A stretch of DNA of 33,801 nt, from contig JAJUGV010000025.1 in the NCBI GenBank assembly GCA_029265795.1, positions 1-33,801 of the forward strand, in the 5' to 3' direction. The notes under the pieces were generated by a model that saw only the letters and a list, made by a program, of their open reading frames with translations, did no database searches and was not told the origin of the DNA. The position numbers and the translations under genes were made by a program. Every line of letters starts with the position of its first letter. The first letter of the stretch is position 1. Shown here piece after piece: positions 1 to 8,595 of this stretch. The DNA comes from Alcaligenaceae bacterium. Lineage in GTDB: Bacteria; Pseudomonadota; Gammaproteobacteria; Burkholderiales; Burkholderiaceae_B.

Positions 1-975
1 CAGCGCGGCATCGCGCCATTCCCGCCACACATCGTCCACATACCGATACAAAGCAGGATGCTCCGCCAACTTGCGCGTCAGCTGCTCTAACCGCCACCGA
101 TAACTGGGGTCTGACCCCAATTTCTCGATAAATTCAGCTAGCCATTGATCGAAGTGGGTGCGTAGGGGATGCTGGGGGTTTTGCTCGACTTCTTCGAGGA
201 GTTCGGCGAGTGTGCGGGCGGTGAATTCGCCGCCCTTGGTCCCTGCCCAGTGCTTGAGGCGTTCGAAATAGAAGGGTAGTTTCTCGGCGAACATGACGTT
301 CAGGCTTTGCTGCAGTTCCGGGCGTCGCAGTTGTCCGGCGCCGTAGCGCAGCAGCAGGTCGAGCACTTCTTGGTGGCGCCCGCTGCGGGTCAGGCTGGCG
401 AGGATGCGGCCGGCGAGCGCGGCGAGGTCGGTGCTGAGCACATGTCGCGAGACACTGCGCTGTAAATAGGCACGGACTTCGTTTTCGTTTAGCAGGCCTC
501 CGGTGTTACGTAAGCCTTTGCGCAACCAGGCGGCGACGCGCTGGGCGTTATCGGCGTCGCGCAGCCACCGGGCGGCGCGCTGGGCCGGGTCGATGGTATC
601 AATGACACCGACGATGCGGTCGCGGGAAAAAAACTCGCCTTGAATGAATTCGCCCAGATTATCTGCGATGCGGTTTTTGTTGCGTGGGATGATGGCGGTA
701 TGAGGTAGGCGCCGGATTCCCAATGGGTGGCGAAAAAGGGCCACCACCGCATACCAGTCTGCCAGCGCACCAACCATGGCGGCTTCGGAAAATGCAGCAA
801 CCCATTCCAGTGAGCCATGCAAATATCCGTAGCGGGTGGCCAAGATATAGACAATGGCGGACAGCACCAGCAGCCCGGTGGCACGACGGCGTGCCGTACG
901 CAGCTTGCGGCGCTTACGTTCGGTATCGGCAGCACGGCGTGTCGCAGTAGTAGATGTGGCGGTGTCGGTGGGCAT
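1..975 (-). CDS. DUF445 family membrane protein (C-terminus outside window)
   Basis: Reading from an ATG at 975 gives 325 codons with no stop before the window edge, so the C-terminus is missing. A basic, Ala/Thr-rich N-terminus (about 1-33) precedes a hydrophobic segment (34-46). The family hallmark follows at about 65-85: ALADWYAVVALFRHPLG, then IIPRNKNRIADNLGEF. The rest is a long helical region, as in DUF445 (YjiN-like) inner-membrane proteins, whose biochemical role is unknown to me. The start lies 22 bp downstream of the amino-acid ABC ATPase stop, so it is probably the last gene of that operon. Positions 105-119 (residues near 286-290) carry a palindrome shared with the hydratase gene at 30716-31471; the encoded peptide is EKLGSDPSY. 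Recalled family members have a similar length here, so this copy may replace rather than insert residues. Confidence 0.88.
   Translation of the reverse strand, partial: MPTDTATSTTATRRAADTERKRRKLRTARRRATGLLVLSAIVYILATRYGYLHGSLEWVAAFSEAAMVGALADWYAVVALFRHPLGIRRLPHTAIIPRNKNRIADNLGEFIQGEFFSRDRIVGVIDTIDPAQRAARWLRDADNAQRVAAWLRKGLRNTGGLLNENEVRAYLQRSVSRHVLSTDLAALAGRILASLTRSGRHQEVLDLLLRYGAGQLRRPELQQSLNVMFAEKLPFYFERLKHWAGTKGGEFTARTLAELLEEVEQNPQHPLRTHFDQWLAEFIEKLGSDPSYRWRLEQLTRKLAEHPALYRYVDDVWREWRDAAL
105..119. repeat. Coding palindrome, copy 1 (in the DUF445 gene)
   Basis: A perfect inverted repeat with 7-bp arms, TGGGGTC-T-GACCCCA. On the coding (minus) strand a 30-base stretch around it, starting GARAAAYTGGGG, matches copy 2 (30980-31004) at 26 of 30 positions. 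It is read in the same frame, giving EKLGSDPSY here and EKLGSDPSF there. GGGGTCAGACCCC-like palindromes are known to recur in many proteobacterial genomes, where some are REP-like elements moved by RAYT transposases. No RAYT gene is in this window. Confidence 0.75.
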
Positions 976-997
976 ATGCTGCAGTATGCCCGAATTT

Positions 998-1807
998 CTA
1001 CAGCATCTGGCCCAGGAATGCGCGCGTACGTTCGTGCTTCGGGGCGCGGAAGAATTCGGCTGACTCGGCGGTCTCGACGATGCGGCCGTTATCCATGAAG
1101 ATGACGCGGTGGGCGACTTCACGAGCAAAGCCCATTTCGTGCGTGACCACCAGCATGGTCATGTGCTCTTCAGCTAGCTGGCGCATGGTGCGCAGCACTT
1201 CTACCGTAAGCTCGGGATCCAGAGCAGAAGTCGGCTCGTCGAACAGCATGATGGCCGGCTCCATAGCCAGGGCGCGGGCAATGGCTACTCGTTGCTTCTG
1301 CCCACCGGACAGCCGACCCGGGTAGTTATCGCGCTTGGCGATCAGGCCGACCTTTTCTAACAGAGCATCGGCCTTGGCGATCGCCTCGGATTTGGGCATA
1401 CGCTTAACGGTGATGGGCGCTTCAATGATATTTTCCAGCACCGTCATGTGCGGAAATAGATTGAACGATTGGAAGACCATGCCCATCTTGCGGCAGATGC
1501 GACGCACGTCAGCATCGCCGACATAGCGGCTCGAGCCGTCGACCTGGGCCGTGGCCATGGCTTCGCCTTCAATGAAAATACTGCCGCCGTCGATGATTTC
1601 CAGGTGATTCAGGCAGCGCAGAAACGTGCTCTTGCCTGAGCCGGAGGGGCCGATGATGGCCACGACTTCACCTTTGCGTAGCGTGAGCGAGACGCCTTCC
1701 AGAACCCGATGTGAGCCGAAGGACTTGACGATGCTGTCGGCGTGAATCATGACGGCGCGCGGATCTTGCGCCGGAAAGGCGTCCGCGCTATTCATCGAAT
1801 TTGGCAT
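998..1807 (-). CDS. Polar amino-acid ABC transporter ATP-binding protein
   Basis: A 269-residue ATPase of the GlnQ/HisP/ArtP type. It binds the permease on the cytoplasmic face and powers amino-acid import. Visible motifs are Walker [10 protein letters not shown] (53-61), Q-loop Gln113 in [10 protein letters not shown], signature LSGGQ (166-170), Walker B IMLFDE (186-191) and H-loop His223 in [12 protein letters not shown]. These are the diagnostic spacings of polar amino-acid importers. The first ATG (1807) overlaps the permease gene by 20 bp. The ATG at 1795, which also overlaps the permease stop, or the one at Met20 could be the real start, because none has a clear ribosome site. The order binding protein, permease, ATPase makes the operon unambiguous. 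The exact amino acid carried cannot be told from sequence. Confidence 0.95.
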   Translation of the reverse strand: MPNSMNSADAFPAQDPRAVMIHADSIVKSFGSHRVLEGVSLTLRKGEVVAIIGPSGSGKSTFLRCLNHLEIIDGGSIFIEGEAMATAQVDGSSRYVGDADVRRICRKMGMVFQSFNLFPHMTVLENIIEAPITVKRMPKSEAIAKADALLEKVGLIAKRDNYPGRLSGGQKQRVAIARALAMEPAIMLFDEPTSALDPELTVEVLRTMRQLAEEHMTMLVVTHEMGFAREVAHRVIFMDNGRIVETAESAEFFRAPKHERTRAFLGQML

Positions 1808-2441
1808 AGTGTTTTTCCATGCGCTGGAACAGCCAAGTTAACACCAGCGTCATGGCCAGGTAGAAAACGGCGGCCACCAGGAATGGGGTCGTGGTGAAGT
1901 CGCGCTGCACGATGCCGCGTGCCGTGCGAAGGATATCGTTAAGAGCCAGCACGTAAATGAGCGAAGTGTCCTTCACCAGGGTGATGGTTTCGTTGCTCAT
2001 GGGTGGCAGGACGCGCCGAATCATCTGCGGCAGGACGATGCGGCGCAGCGTCTGCAGGTAGCTAAGCCCAAGCACCTTACTGCCCTCGTACTGCCCGCGG
2101 TCGATCGACTGGATGCCGGCGCGGAAGATCTCCGCGAAGTAGGCGGCGTAGTTCAGGCCGAAGGCCACGATCGCAGCCGGAAAATCAGGCAGGCGTATGC
2201 CGATGACCGGCACGAAGGGCAGGGCGAAGTAGACGAATAGCAGCTGCAACATGAGCGGCGTACCGCGCATGAGCCAGATATAGCCATTGACGGCAGTACT
2301 GAGCAGCGGCCAGCTCGAGATGCGCGCGAGCGCGAGCACCAACCCAAGGGGCAGCGAAATGATCAGGGTGATGAAAAAGAGCGAAAGTGTGACTTTCGCA
2401 CCTTCGGCCATCGGCCCGATCAGGGAAAGAACATAATCCAT
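1788..2441 (-). CDS. Polar amino-acid ABC transporter permease
   Basis: A 217-residue integral membrane subunit of the HisM/GlnP family with about five predicted hydrophobic segments. The EAA-loop region, where the ATPase docks, reads [28 protein letters not shown], typical of polar amino-acid permeases. Upstream, the segment [19 protein letters not shown] matches the conserved RGTPLxxQL motif of the same family. The length is normal. It lies between the lipoprotein gene and the ATPase gene, whose start it overlaps. Only one permease gene is present, so the channel is probably a homodimer. Confidence 0.95.
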   Translation of the reverse strand: MDYVLSLIGPMAEGAKVTLSLFFITLIISLPLGLVLALARISSWPLLSTAVNGYIWLMRGTPLMLQLLFVYFALPFVPVIGIRLPDFPAAIVAFGLNYAAYFAEIFRAGIQSIDRGQYEGSKVLGLSYLQTLRRIVLPQMIRRVLPPMSNETITLVKDTSLIYVLALNDILRTARGIVQRDFTTTPFLVAAVFYLAMTLVLTWLFQRMEKHYAKFDE

Positions 2442-2519
2442 TCTAAGGCGGCCGCGCGCAGGTTCGTTGATAGGGTGTGGGCACGTTACCGCTTATCGTG
2501 CCCCCCTATATTCACATGC

Positions 2520-3317
2520 TTACTTGATGATATCGGCGCCGAACCATTCGGTGGCGATTCGCCCGGCGGTGCCGTCCTGCTTCATTTCGTCAAGAACCTT
2601 GTCGAGCTTGGCATGCAGCTCGGTGTTTTCCAGGTGTACGCCTACGCCGTAATCTTCGGTGCCGAAGTCATCGTCGAGCACGCGGTATTCACCTTCGCGC
2701 TTTTCCGCCAGGTAGCGGCCCACGACTTCATCCAGCACCACGGCATGCAGGCGGCCGGCAGACAAGTCCATCAGCGCTGTCACGTTGTCGCCGAAAGTCT
2801 TGAGCTCGGCGAAGCTTTCGAAGACATCGGCTTCCTTCTTGATGGCATCCACAGCGCTACTGCCTTCTTGGGCGCCCACCACCTTGCCGGCCAGGTCTGC
2901 CTTGTTCTGAATGTCCGAAGACGCGGCCACCACGATAATCTGGTGATTAGCCATGTAAGGCTTGGTGAACTTGATATGTTTCTTACGCTCTTCGGTGATG
3001 GTCAGGCCATTCCAGAGCACGTCGACCCGTTTGCCGTGCAGTTCGGCTTCCTTGGCGCTCCAGTCGATGGGCTTGAATTCGGCATCCAGGCCCAGGCGCT
3101 TGGTGGCCTCGCGTGCCAGGTCGATGTCGAAACCAACCAGCTGGTTTTTTTCGTCGCGAAAACCCATGGGCGGAAAGTTGTCATCCAGACCGATCACGAC
3201 CTTTTGGGGCTGGGCGGGTGCCGTAGCGGCTGCCGATTTGTTGGTGTCCTCGCTAGGCCCGCAGGCGGTAAGCAGAACAGCAACGGAAGCCAGAAAAATT
3301 CCAGTAAGTTTCTTCAT
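2520..3317 (-). CDS. Amino-acid ABC transporter substrate-binding lipoprotein
   Basis: A 265-residue periplasmic binding protein of the type 2 fold (SBP_bac_3). The N-terminus is a lipoprotein signal: MKK, a hydrophobic stretch and the lipobox LTAC with the acylated Cys at 19. A short linker (PSEDTNKSAAATAPAQPQ) follows. The body has family landmarks GLDDNFPPMGF, VGFDIDLAREATKRLG, VDVLWNGLTITEERKKHIKFTKPYM and a closing GTAGRIATEWFGADI. It captures a polar amino acid and hands it to the permease encoded 78 bp downstream. It is the first gene of a four-gene minus-strand operon, and the 166-bp upstream gap must contain the promoter. Ligand identity is not determinable here. Confidence 0.95.
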   Translation of the reverse strand: MKKLTGIFLASVAVLLTACGPSEDTNKSAAATAPAQPQKVVIGLDDNFPPMGFRDEKNQLVGFDIDLAREATKRLGLDAEFKPIDWSAKEAELHGKRVDVLWNGLTITEERKKHIKFTKPYMANHQIIVVAASSDIQNKADLAGKVVGAQEGSSAVDAIKKEADVFESFAELKTFGDNVTALMDLSAGRLHAVVLDEVVGRYLAEKREGEYRVLDDDFGTEDYGVGVHLENTELHAKLDKVLDEMKQDGTAGRIATEWFGADIIK

Positions 3318-3381
3318 CTCTCGAATGTGCAGCGCACGGAAAAAAGCATAGGGACGCCCGGTGTCGCGGGCAAGATCGAAG

Positions 3382-3412
3382 GGGGAGTCTCGGCATGGCG
3401 CAGAGACTCCCC
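3382..3412. terminator. Hairpin downstream of the phn operon
   Basis: A perfect 10-bp inverted repeat, GGGGAGTCTC and GAGACTCCCC, separated by 11 nt. It sits 72 bp past the stop of the last phnE gene on the minus strand. The following minus-strand bases (CTTCGATCTTG) form only a weak U-tract, so it could be a poor intrinsic terminator or an mRNA-stabilising hairpin. Confidence 0.5.
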
Positions 3413-3483
3413 AGATCGTCGCGCAGGCGGCGGTCGAAAGATTGATTATATCGAGCCGGCGGACTTGCCGTGTGGCGGGCCGA

Positions 3484-4293
3484 TTAAATCAGCCGCCGGC
3501 GCACCGTTGCCGTCACCCATTCACTGATGATGACGGTCGCGAAAATGGCGAGAAGCAGCATAGACACCTTGGGCCAGGCCAGAGTGCTGAGCGCCGATTC
3601 GAGCTTCATGCCGATGCCGCCGGCTCCTACCAGGCCTAGTACGGTGGATTCACGAATATTGATGTCCCAGCGGAAGATACTGATGCCGGCAAGAGTCGGA
3701 GCCACCTGGGGCAAGATGCCCCAAACCATGACTTGGTGTGTGGTGGCACCCGTGGCAGTGATGCCTTCGACCTGAGAGGTGTCCACCTCCTCAATAGCTT
3801 CATAAAGCAGCTTGCCGATGAAGCCGATGGAACGCAAGGCGATGGCAATGACGCCGGCCAATACACCGGGGCCGACGATGGCCACCAGCAACAGGGCCCA
3901 GATCAATGAATTGATGGAGCGCGAGGCGACGATGATGAAGATTGCCACAGGCCGCACGAATACTTTGCTGGGCGTGGTGTTGCCGGCCGCCAGAAAGGCG
4001 ATGGGGGCGGCGATCATCGCACCTAGCAAGGTGCCGAGTGTGGCGATGTTGAGCGTTTCCCATAGCGGCCAGAGCAGTTCAGCGATGTAGGGCCAATCCG
4101 GTGGCATCATGCGGGCACCGATGTCGGCGGCCTGAGATGGTGCATCGGTCACAAAAGCCCAGATGGTACTTTCGGTCATGACCTGAAAAGCCCAGCTGCA
4201 CAGGGCCAGGCCCAGTACCCAGGATGCGAAGATGAGCAGGTCGGCGCGGCGACTGCGAGCGCGCCATGTCAGAGTATGCGTTTGCGTATCCAT
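3484..4293 (-). CDS. phnE: Phosphonate/phosphite-type ABC transporter permease (second PhnE)
   Basis: A 269-residue membrane protein of the PhnE family, one of two tandem PhnE-like permeases. It has a hydrophobic N-terminal segment after a basic start, and the permease core with RSINSLIWALLLVAIVGPG. The EAA loop is GITATGATTHQVMVWGILPQ, followed by the conserved NIRESTVLGLVGAGGIG segment of phosphonate permeases. Its start overlaps the upstream phnE by 25 bp, which suggests translational coupling. Paired PhnE subunits probably form a heterodimeric channel. The ligand could be phosphonate, phosphite or a related oxyanion. No C-P lyase genes lie nearby to settle it. Confidence 0.92.
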   Translation of the reverse strand: MDTQTHTLTWRARSRRADLLIFASWVLGLALCSWAFQVMTESTIWAFVTDAPSQAADIGARMMPPDWPYIAELLWPLWETLNIATLGTLLGAMIAAPIAFLAAGNTTPSKVFVRPVAIFIIVASRSINSLIWALLLVAIVGPGVLAGVIAIALRSIGFIGKLLYEAIEEVDTSQVEGITATGATTHQVMVWGILPQVAPTLAGISIFRWDINIRESTVLGLVGAGGIGMKLESALSTLAWPKVSMLLLAIFATVIISEWVTATVRRRLI

Positions 4294-5081
4294 CCTGAAC
4301 CGTATTCCGCTGCGATGACAATCGCGATAATCACCAGAAGTATGGCCGCTGCTGAGTCATACTCGTAGCGATCCATAGCCGTATTTAAGGTGGCGCCGAT
4401 GCCGCCTGCTCCCACAATGCCGATCACTGAAGATTCCCTGAAATTAATATCCAGGCGATACAGTGACAGCCCGACCAACCGTGGAAGAACTTGTGTGAGC
4501 ACGGCAAAGTCCAGCACTTGTGCTGTGGAGGCGCCCGTGGCACGCATCGCTTCCAGCTGGGATTCCTGAATTTCCTCAATGTCCTCGGCCAGCAGTTTGG
4601 CAAGGAAGCCGATGGTGGCAAAGGTTAGCGTGAGGAAACCGGCGAAGGGGCCGAAACCGAACATCGCCACCAGCAGGATGGCCACAATGATTTCGTTCAG
4701 CGTACGGGAAATGGCAATCACCCCGCGGCAGCAAACGTATATCCATTGTGGCGCCAGATTGCGTGCTGCACCTAAAGCAAAGGGGATCGCCAACGCGATG
4801 CCCAGCGCAGTTGAAGTCAGCGTCATGGTCAGGCTTTCTTTGAAGCCCGCCATAATGTCGTCGCCTCGGCTGATGAAGTCGGGTTGCAGAAAGGCGGTGA
4901 TAAATGCCCAGCCGCGGCCCAAACCTTCTGCTACGCGAGCCCAGTTCACCTGAAGCGAGCCGATGGCAAGCGCGAGATAGACCAGGGCGCCTATGAGCAG
5001 GCTGTAGCGCAGCCAAGGCCGGGCGATCATGGGAGGCCTGCGCCAGGCGAGCGGCGCAGCCGTTGGAGTCGAACTATTCAT
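4269..5081 (-). CDS. phnE: Phosphonate/phosphite-type ABC transporter permease (first PhnE)
   Basis: A 270-residue PhnE-family inner-membrane permease. It shares with its downstream partner the core ISRTLNEIIVAILLVAMFGFGP, the EAA-type loop AMRATGASTAQVLDFAVLTQ and the C-terminal NFRESSVIGIVGAGGIGATL. The two paralogues have clearly diverged, so this is an old duplication rather than a recent copy. The start lies 10 bp after the phnC stop, and the end overlaps the second phnE. It forms part of the membrane pore of the importer fed by PhnD and energised by PhnC. Confidence 0.92.
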   Translation of the reverse strand: MNSSTPTAAPLAWRRPPMIARPWLRYSLLIGALVYLALAIGSLQVNWARVAEGLGRGWAFITAFLQPDFISRGDDIMAGFKESLTMTLTSTALGIALAIPFALGAARNLAPQWIYVCCRGVIAISRTLNEIIVAILLVAMFGFGPFAGFLTLTFATIGFLAKLLAEDIEEIQESQLEAMRATGASTAQVLDFAVLTQVLPRLVGLSLYRLDINFRESSVIGIVGAGGIGATLNTAMDRYEYDSAAAILLVIIAIVIAAEYGSGWIRKRIL

Positions 5082-5091
5082 GGCAACAGTG

Positions 5092-5913
5092 TCAGCCGGC
5101 CGCTACCAGCATCAATGGTGGCGGGGTATCGGTTTGTTCATCCGGGCGGGTGAGCCGCTCGGTGATGCTGGACCAGTCTTCATCGCCATAGATTTCCGTC
5201 AGCACCCGATGGTCGACCTGCGCGGCAGGCCCGTCATATACGACGCTGCCGGAGCGCAGGCCGACGATGCGTGGCAGGAACTCCGTAGCTAATACAACGT
5301 CGTGAATGTTGATGATGGCGGCTAGCTGGTGCTCGGAACATAATTCAAGCAGAAGGCGCATCACCTGGCGTGCTGTTTTCGGATCCAGGCTCGCAGTGGG
5401 CTCATCTACCAGAAGCATTCTGGGGCGCTGCATCAGCGCGCGGGCAATGCCCACGCGTTGGCGTTGTCCGCCGGAGAGAGCGTCGGCCCGCTTGTTCTCC
5501 ATGCCACTAAGCCCGACCCGATCCAACAGGTGGTAGGCCAGTCGTATATCTTCCTGCGGGAACCGGCGCAGCCAGCTGGGCCAGAACCTGGTATAGCCCA
5601 AGCGACCGGCGAGCAGGTTTTCCATGACAGTGAGCCGTTCCACCAGCGCATGCTGCTGAAAGATCATGCCGATCTCGCGCCGCACCGCGCGCAGCCGTCC
5701 GCCACTGAGCGTGGCGAGATCATGGCCGTCCAGCAGAATGCGGCCTTGGGTGGGCTCGACCAGTCGGTTGATGCAGCGGATCAAGGTGGACTTACCGGCT
5801 CCGGAAGGGCCGATCAGGCCCAGCATTGAGCCGGCTTCCAACTTCAGGCTCACCCCTTTCAGGGCCGGATCCCCCGTGGGGTAGCGTTTATGCAAATTCT
5901 CTATGTCCAGCAC
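5092..5913 (-). CDS. phnC: Phosphonate/phosphite-type ABC transporter ATP-binding protein
   Basis: A 273-residue PhnC-like ATPase. Walker A is GPSGAGKST (35-43), the Q-loop is [16 protein letters not shown], the signature is LSGGQRQR (146-153) and Walker B is [13 protein letters not shown] (from 166). The pattern [22 protein letters not shown] is characteristic of PhnC. The C-terminal 25 residues are Pro/Thr rich. It lies 10 bp downstream of phnD and 10 bp upstream of the first phnE, so the four genes are one operon. It drives import of phosphonate, phosphite or a similar anion. Confidence 0.95.
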   Translation of the reverse strand: MLDIENLHKRYPTGDPALKGVSLKLEAGSMLGLIGPSGAGKSTLIRCINRLVEPTQGRILLDGHDLATLSGGRLRAVRREIGMIFQQHALVERLTVMENLLAGRLGYTRFWPSWLRRFPQEDIRLAYHLLDRVGLSGMENKRADALSGGQRQRVGIARALMQRPRMLLVDEPTASLDPKTARQVMRLLLELCSEHQLAAIINIHDVVLATEFLPRIVGLRSGSVVYDGPAAQVDHRVLTEIYGDEDWSSITERLTRPDEQTDTPPPLMLVAAG

Positions 5914-5923
5914 GACGCGACCC

Positions 5924-6916
5924 TTAATTGCAGGTGTATTCGATGTTCATGGCGCGGTCGATGTCACGCACCACCTGCCAGTGTTCCTTGTAGGTGATGG
6001 GCATGAACTTTTCCTGCGGAGGCTGCGCCACGTTGAACTCCTTAGCCAGCTCACTGCCTTCCCACTCAAAGGTGAAGAAGGCCTCTCTGACCTTCTCTGC
6101 CAGGTCAGGCTTCAGGTTGTAAACATGACCGTAGCCGGTGGTGGGGAAGGTCTGCGATTTGTAGATGACCTTCAGTTGCTCCGGCGTTACCGCGCCGCGC
6201 GCTTCCATTCGTTGTTTGACCGAATTGGCGATCGCGGCTGCAGGGTAATCTTTGTTAGCTACGCCGAGAATCGAGTTGTCGTGCTTGCCGGAAAAGACAG
6301 GTTCATAATCCTTGCCCGGTTCCATGTTGAACTGGTCGCGCAGCAGAGCGGAAGGCGCCTTGTAGCCTGAATTGGAGGTCTCTGAGGTGAAGGCCATCTT
6401 TCCGCCGCGGATGTCTTCAACTTTCTCGATACCGCTGTCCGGGTAGGTAATAATTTCCATCTCGTAGCCATAGCGATCGTCCTTGGACACCATCATTGCA
6501 AAAGGCACGAAACCGGCGCAGTTGACCGCCAACGGGTTGGATCCGGTGTTGAAGCCGGCAACGTGCAGACGCCCGGCCCGCATGGCCTCAAGCTGGGCCG
6601 CGTTGCTCTGAACGGGGAAGAACTGCACTTTTTTGCCGGTGACTTTTGCCATGTGCTGGATGAAGCCGTCCCAAACCTTGGCATAGACAGCCGGGTCTTC
6701 CACGGGGGTGTAAGCGAATACCAGGGTGGCCGGGTCGATCCAGTCCTTGGGATCAGTCGGGGTGTCGGCGACCAAATCCCCGTCATTGTCTTGATAGCGT
6801 GGATCCAGCGCGTGGGCCGTTGTGCTTAGGCCGGCGACCAGAGCAAGGCTGACCGCGGCGAGCAGGGTTTTCAGGGTGAAGGGGGAGTTGCGGGTAGATG
6901 TAATAGACGTGTGCAT
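5924..6916 (-). CDS. phnD: Phosphonate/phosphite-type ABC transporter substrate-binding protein
   Basis: A periplasmic PhnD-like protein of 330 residues from the second of two adjacent ATGs. The second ATG (6916) lies 6 nt after an AGGAG ribosome site, and the first (6919) only 3 nt after it. A signal peptide ends near THA-LD (cleavage about residue 36). The mature N-terminus carries an acidic loop at 43-51 with Asp at 43, 45, 47 and 51, resembling a calcium-binding DxDxD loop. The PhnD fold follows: [37 protein letters not shown] and [22 protein letters not shown]. It binds the ligand for the PhnC/PhnE/PhnE importer. Phosphate limitation or ligand-specific control are both possible. Confidence 0.93.
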   Translation of the reverse strand: MHTSITSTRNSPFTLKTLLAAVSLALVAGLSTTAHALDPRYQDNDGDLVADTPTDPKDWIDPATLVFAYTPVEDPAVYAKVWDGFIQHMAKVTGKKVQFFPVQSNAAQLEAMRAGRLHVAGFNTGSNPLAVNCAGFVPFAMMVSKDDRYGYEMEIITYPDSGIEKVEDIRGGKMAFTSETSNSGYKAPSALLRDQFNMEPGKDYEPVFSGKHDNSILGVANKDYPAAAIANSVKQRMEARGAVTPEQLKVIYKSQTFPTTGYGHVYNLKPDLAEKVREAFFTFEWEGSELAKEFNVAQPPQEKFMPITYKEHWQVVRDIDRAMNIEYTCN

Positions 6917-6942
6917 CATTTGCTCCTGTGCAGAATGACGTC

Positions 6943-6966
6943 ACTGTATCCACCGATTGTTACAGT
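6943..6966. promoter_or_regulatory. Possible operator upstream of phnD
   Basis: An inverted repeat ACTGTA-N12-TACAGT lies 27-50 bp before the phnD start. It abuts the 8-bp palindrome TGACGTCA (6936-6943). The placement fits a regulator site for the phn operon, but no regulator gene is adjacent. It does not match a full Pho box of tandem CTGTMAT repeats. Confidence 0.3.
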
Positions 6967-7005
6967 CGTATTAGCATGGCTTGGCGATGTTGTTGCCGTG
7001 GGCAT

Positions 7006-7037
7006 AAAAAAACCGGTCGGGGCAGACCCGACCGGTT
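7006..7037 (-). terminator. Intrinsic terminator after tctA (first TTT locus)
   Basis: On the minus strand an 11-bp perfect stem (AACCGGTCGGG with CCCGACCGGTT) encloses a 5-nt loop. It is followed directly by seven T residues, counting the last two of the stem. It begins 35 bp after the tctA stop and separates this operon from phnD. Confidence 0.92.
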
Positions 7038-7071
7038 CTTAGGCGTGTGTAGCGTTGCAGCTTTGGTGAGC

Positions 7072-8577
7072 TTAGCCTTCTTCCACAAACGCTTCTTCGC
7101 GTTTTGCTCGGATGGAGGGCAGAGCGACCAGAGCGACCAGAATCACAGCCATCACCAGCAGCGACAGCGACAGCGGGCGGGTCACGAAGGTGGAGTAGTC
7201 ACCGCGAGCCAGTAGCAGCGCCCGGCGGAAGTTCTCTTCCATCATGGGCCCAAGCACTAGGCCGAGCAATAGTGGCGCCCCTTCACATTTGAGCTTTACC
7301 CATATATAGCCCACCAGGCCGAAGGCTGCCGTCACCCAGATGTCGAATACGTTGTAGTTCAACGAGTAGACCCCGATGGTACAGAACACCAGAATGGCCG
7401 GGAAAAGCACCCGATAGGGGACTGTCAGCAGCTTCACCCACAGGCCGATCAGCGGCAGGTTCAGTACCACCAGCATCAGGTTACCGATCCACATCGACAC
7501 GATCAGACCCCAGAAGAGTTCCGGGTGACTGCTCATGACCTGCGGGCCGGGCTGAATGTTGTGGATGGTCATCGCGCCGATCATCAGGGCAGTCACGGCG
7601 TTGCCGGGAATACCCAGAGTCAGCAGCGGGATGAACGAAGCCTGCGAGCCGGAGTTGTTGGCGGATTCGGGGCCGGCAACACCAGCAGGGTGACCCTTAC
7701 CGAAGCGCTCAGGCTCCTTCGACAGTTTCTTCTCAAGCGTATAGGACGCAAAGGAAGACAATACGGCGCCACCGCCAGGCAGGATACCCAGAGCAGAACC
7801 CAGGGCTGTTCCACGCACTACTGCAGGCCAGGCTTCCTGGAATTCCTTTTTGTTCGGGTAGAGCTTGCCTACCTTATCGGTCAGGTCGACACGCTGGTCG
7901 CGCAGCTCAAGGTTGGTCATGATTTCGGCGAAGCCGAACACACCCATGGCCACAACGGCGAAGTCGATGCCGTCTTGCAGCTCAGGAATACCAAAGTCGT
8001 AGCGGGCGACACCCGAGTTCACGTCGGTGCCGACCATACCCAGCAGCAGACCCAGGAAGATCATGCAGATAGCTTTGGGCAGCGAACCGGAGGCCAGGAC
8101 CACGGCACCGATCAGCCCCAGCACCATGAGCGAGAAGTATTCGGCGGGACCGAACTTAAACGCGATTTCGGCCAGGGGCGGGGCAAAACCGGCGATCAGG
8201 AAGGTAGTGACACAGCCCGCGAAGAAGGAGCCCAAAGCGGCAATCGCAAGTGCCGCCCCGGCTCGCCCGTTACGTGCCATTTGGTGGCCGTCAAGTACGG
8301 TCACCACCGCAGAGGTTTCACCGGGCAAGGCCACAAGAATGGCCGTGGTCGAGCCCCCATAGGCGGCGCCATAGTAAATACCGGCAAGCATGATGAGGCC
8401 TGCAGTCGGCGGCAGTACGTAGGTGATGGGCAGCAGCATGGCAATGGTCGGCACGGGGCCGATGCCGGGCAGCACGCCGATCAGCGTTCCCAGAAGACAG
8501 CCCAGCAGACAATACGCCAGGTTCTCCAGGGTAAGGGCTACTGAGAAGCCCAATATGAGGTTGTCAAATAATTCCAT
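7072..8577 (-). CDS. tctA: Tripartite tricarboxylate transporter large permease
   Basis: A 501-residue polytopic membrane protein of the TctA family, the main channel subunit of TTT carboxylate importers. The conserved N-terminal segment GTLIGVLPGIGPVPTIAMLLP (from about 31), the AAYGGSTTAILVALPGETSAV motif and the middle block GILPGGGAVLSSFASY with GVAGPESANNSG and LTLGIPGNAVTALMIGAM are all present. The length is standard. The start lies 18 bp after tctB and has a GAGGAG ribosome site. A strong terminator follows. No tctC gene is in this operon, so the binding protein must come from elsewhere, such as one of the Bug proteins in this window or another locus. Confidence 0.96.
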   Translation of the reverse strand: MELFDNLILGFSVALTLENLAYCLLGCLLGTLIGVLPGIGPVPTIAMLLPITYVLPPTAGLIMLAGIYYGAAYGGSTTAILVALPGETSAVVTVLDGHQMARNGRAGAALAIAALGSFFAGCVTTFLIAGFAPPLAEIAFKFGPAEYFSLMVLGLIGAVVLASGSLPKAICMIFLGLLLGMVGTDVNSGVARYDFGIPELQDGIDFAVVAMGVFGFAEIMTNLELRDQRVDLTDKVGKLYPNKKEFQEAWPAVVRGTALGSALGILPGGGAVLSSFASYTLEKKLSKEPERFGKGHPAGVAGPESANNSGSQASFIPLLTLGIPGNAVTALMIGAMTIHNIQPGPQVMSSHPELFWGLIVSMWIGNLMLVVLNLPLIGLWVKLLTVPYRVLFPAILVFCTIGVYSLNYNVFDIWVTAAFGLVGYIWVKLKCEGAPLLLGLVLGPMMEENFRRALLLARGDYSTFVTRPLSLSLLVMAVILVALVALPSIRAKREEAFVEEG

Positions 8578-8595
8578 TTTCTGGGTGCTCCTCGA

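Noticed and set aside
2475-3527. Plus-strand open frame of 350 codons over the amino-acid binding protein
   Set aside because: It overlaps a complete lipoprotein gene in a coherent ABC operon, and its tail crosses an intergenic hairpin. No domain is recognisable.
7525-8544. Long open frame antisense to tctA
   Set aside because: It lies wholly inside a clear tctA gene, has low-complexity Gly/His/Arg/Gln composition and matches no family. It is a high-GC shadow.
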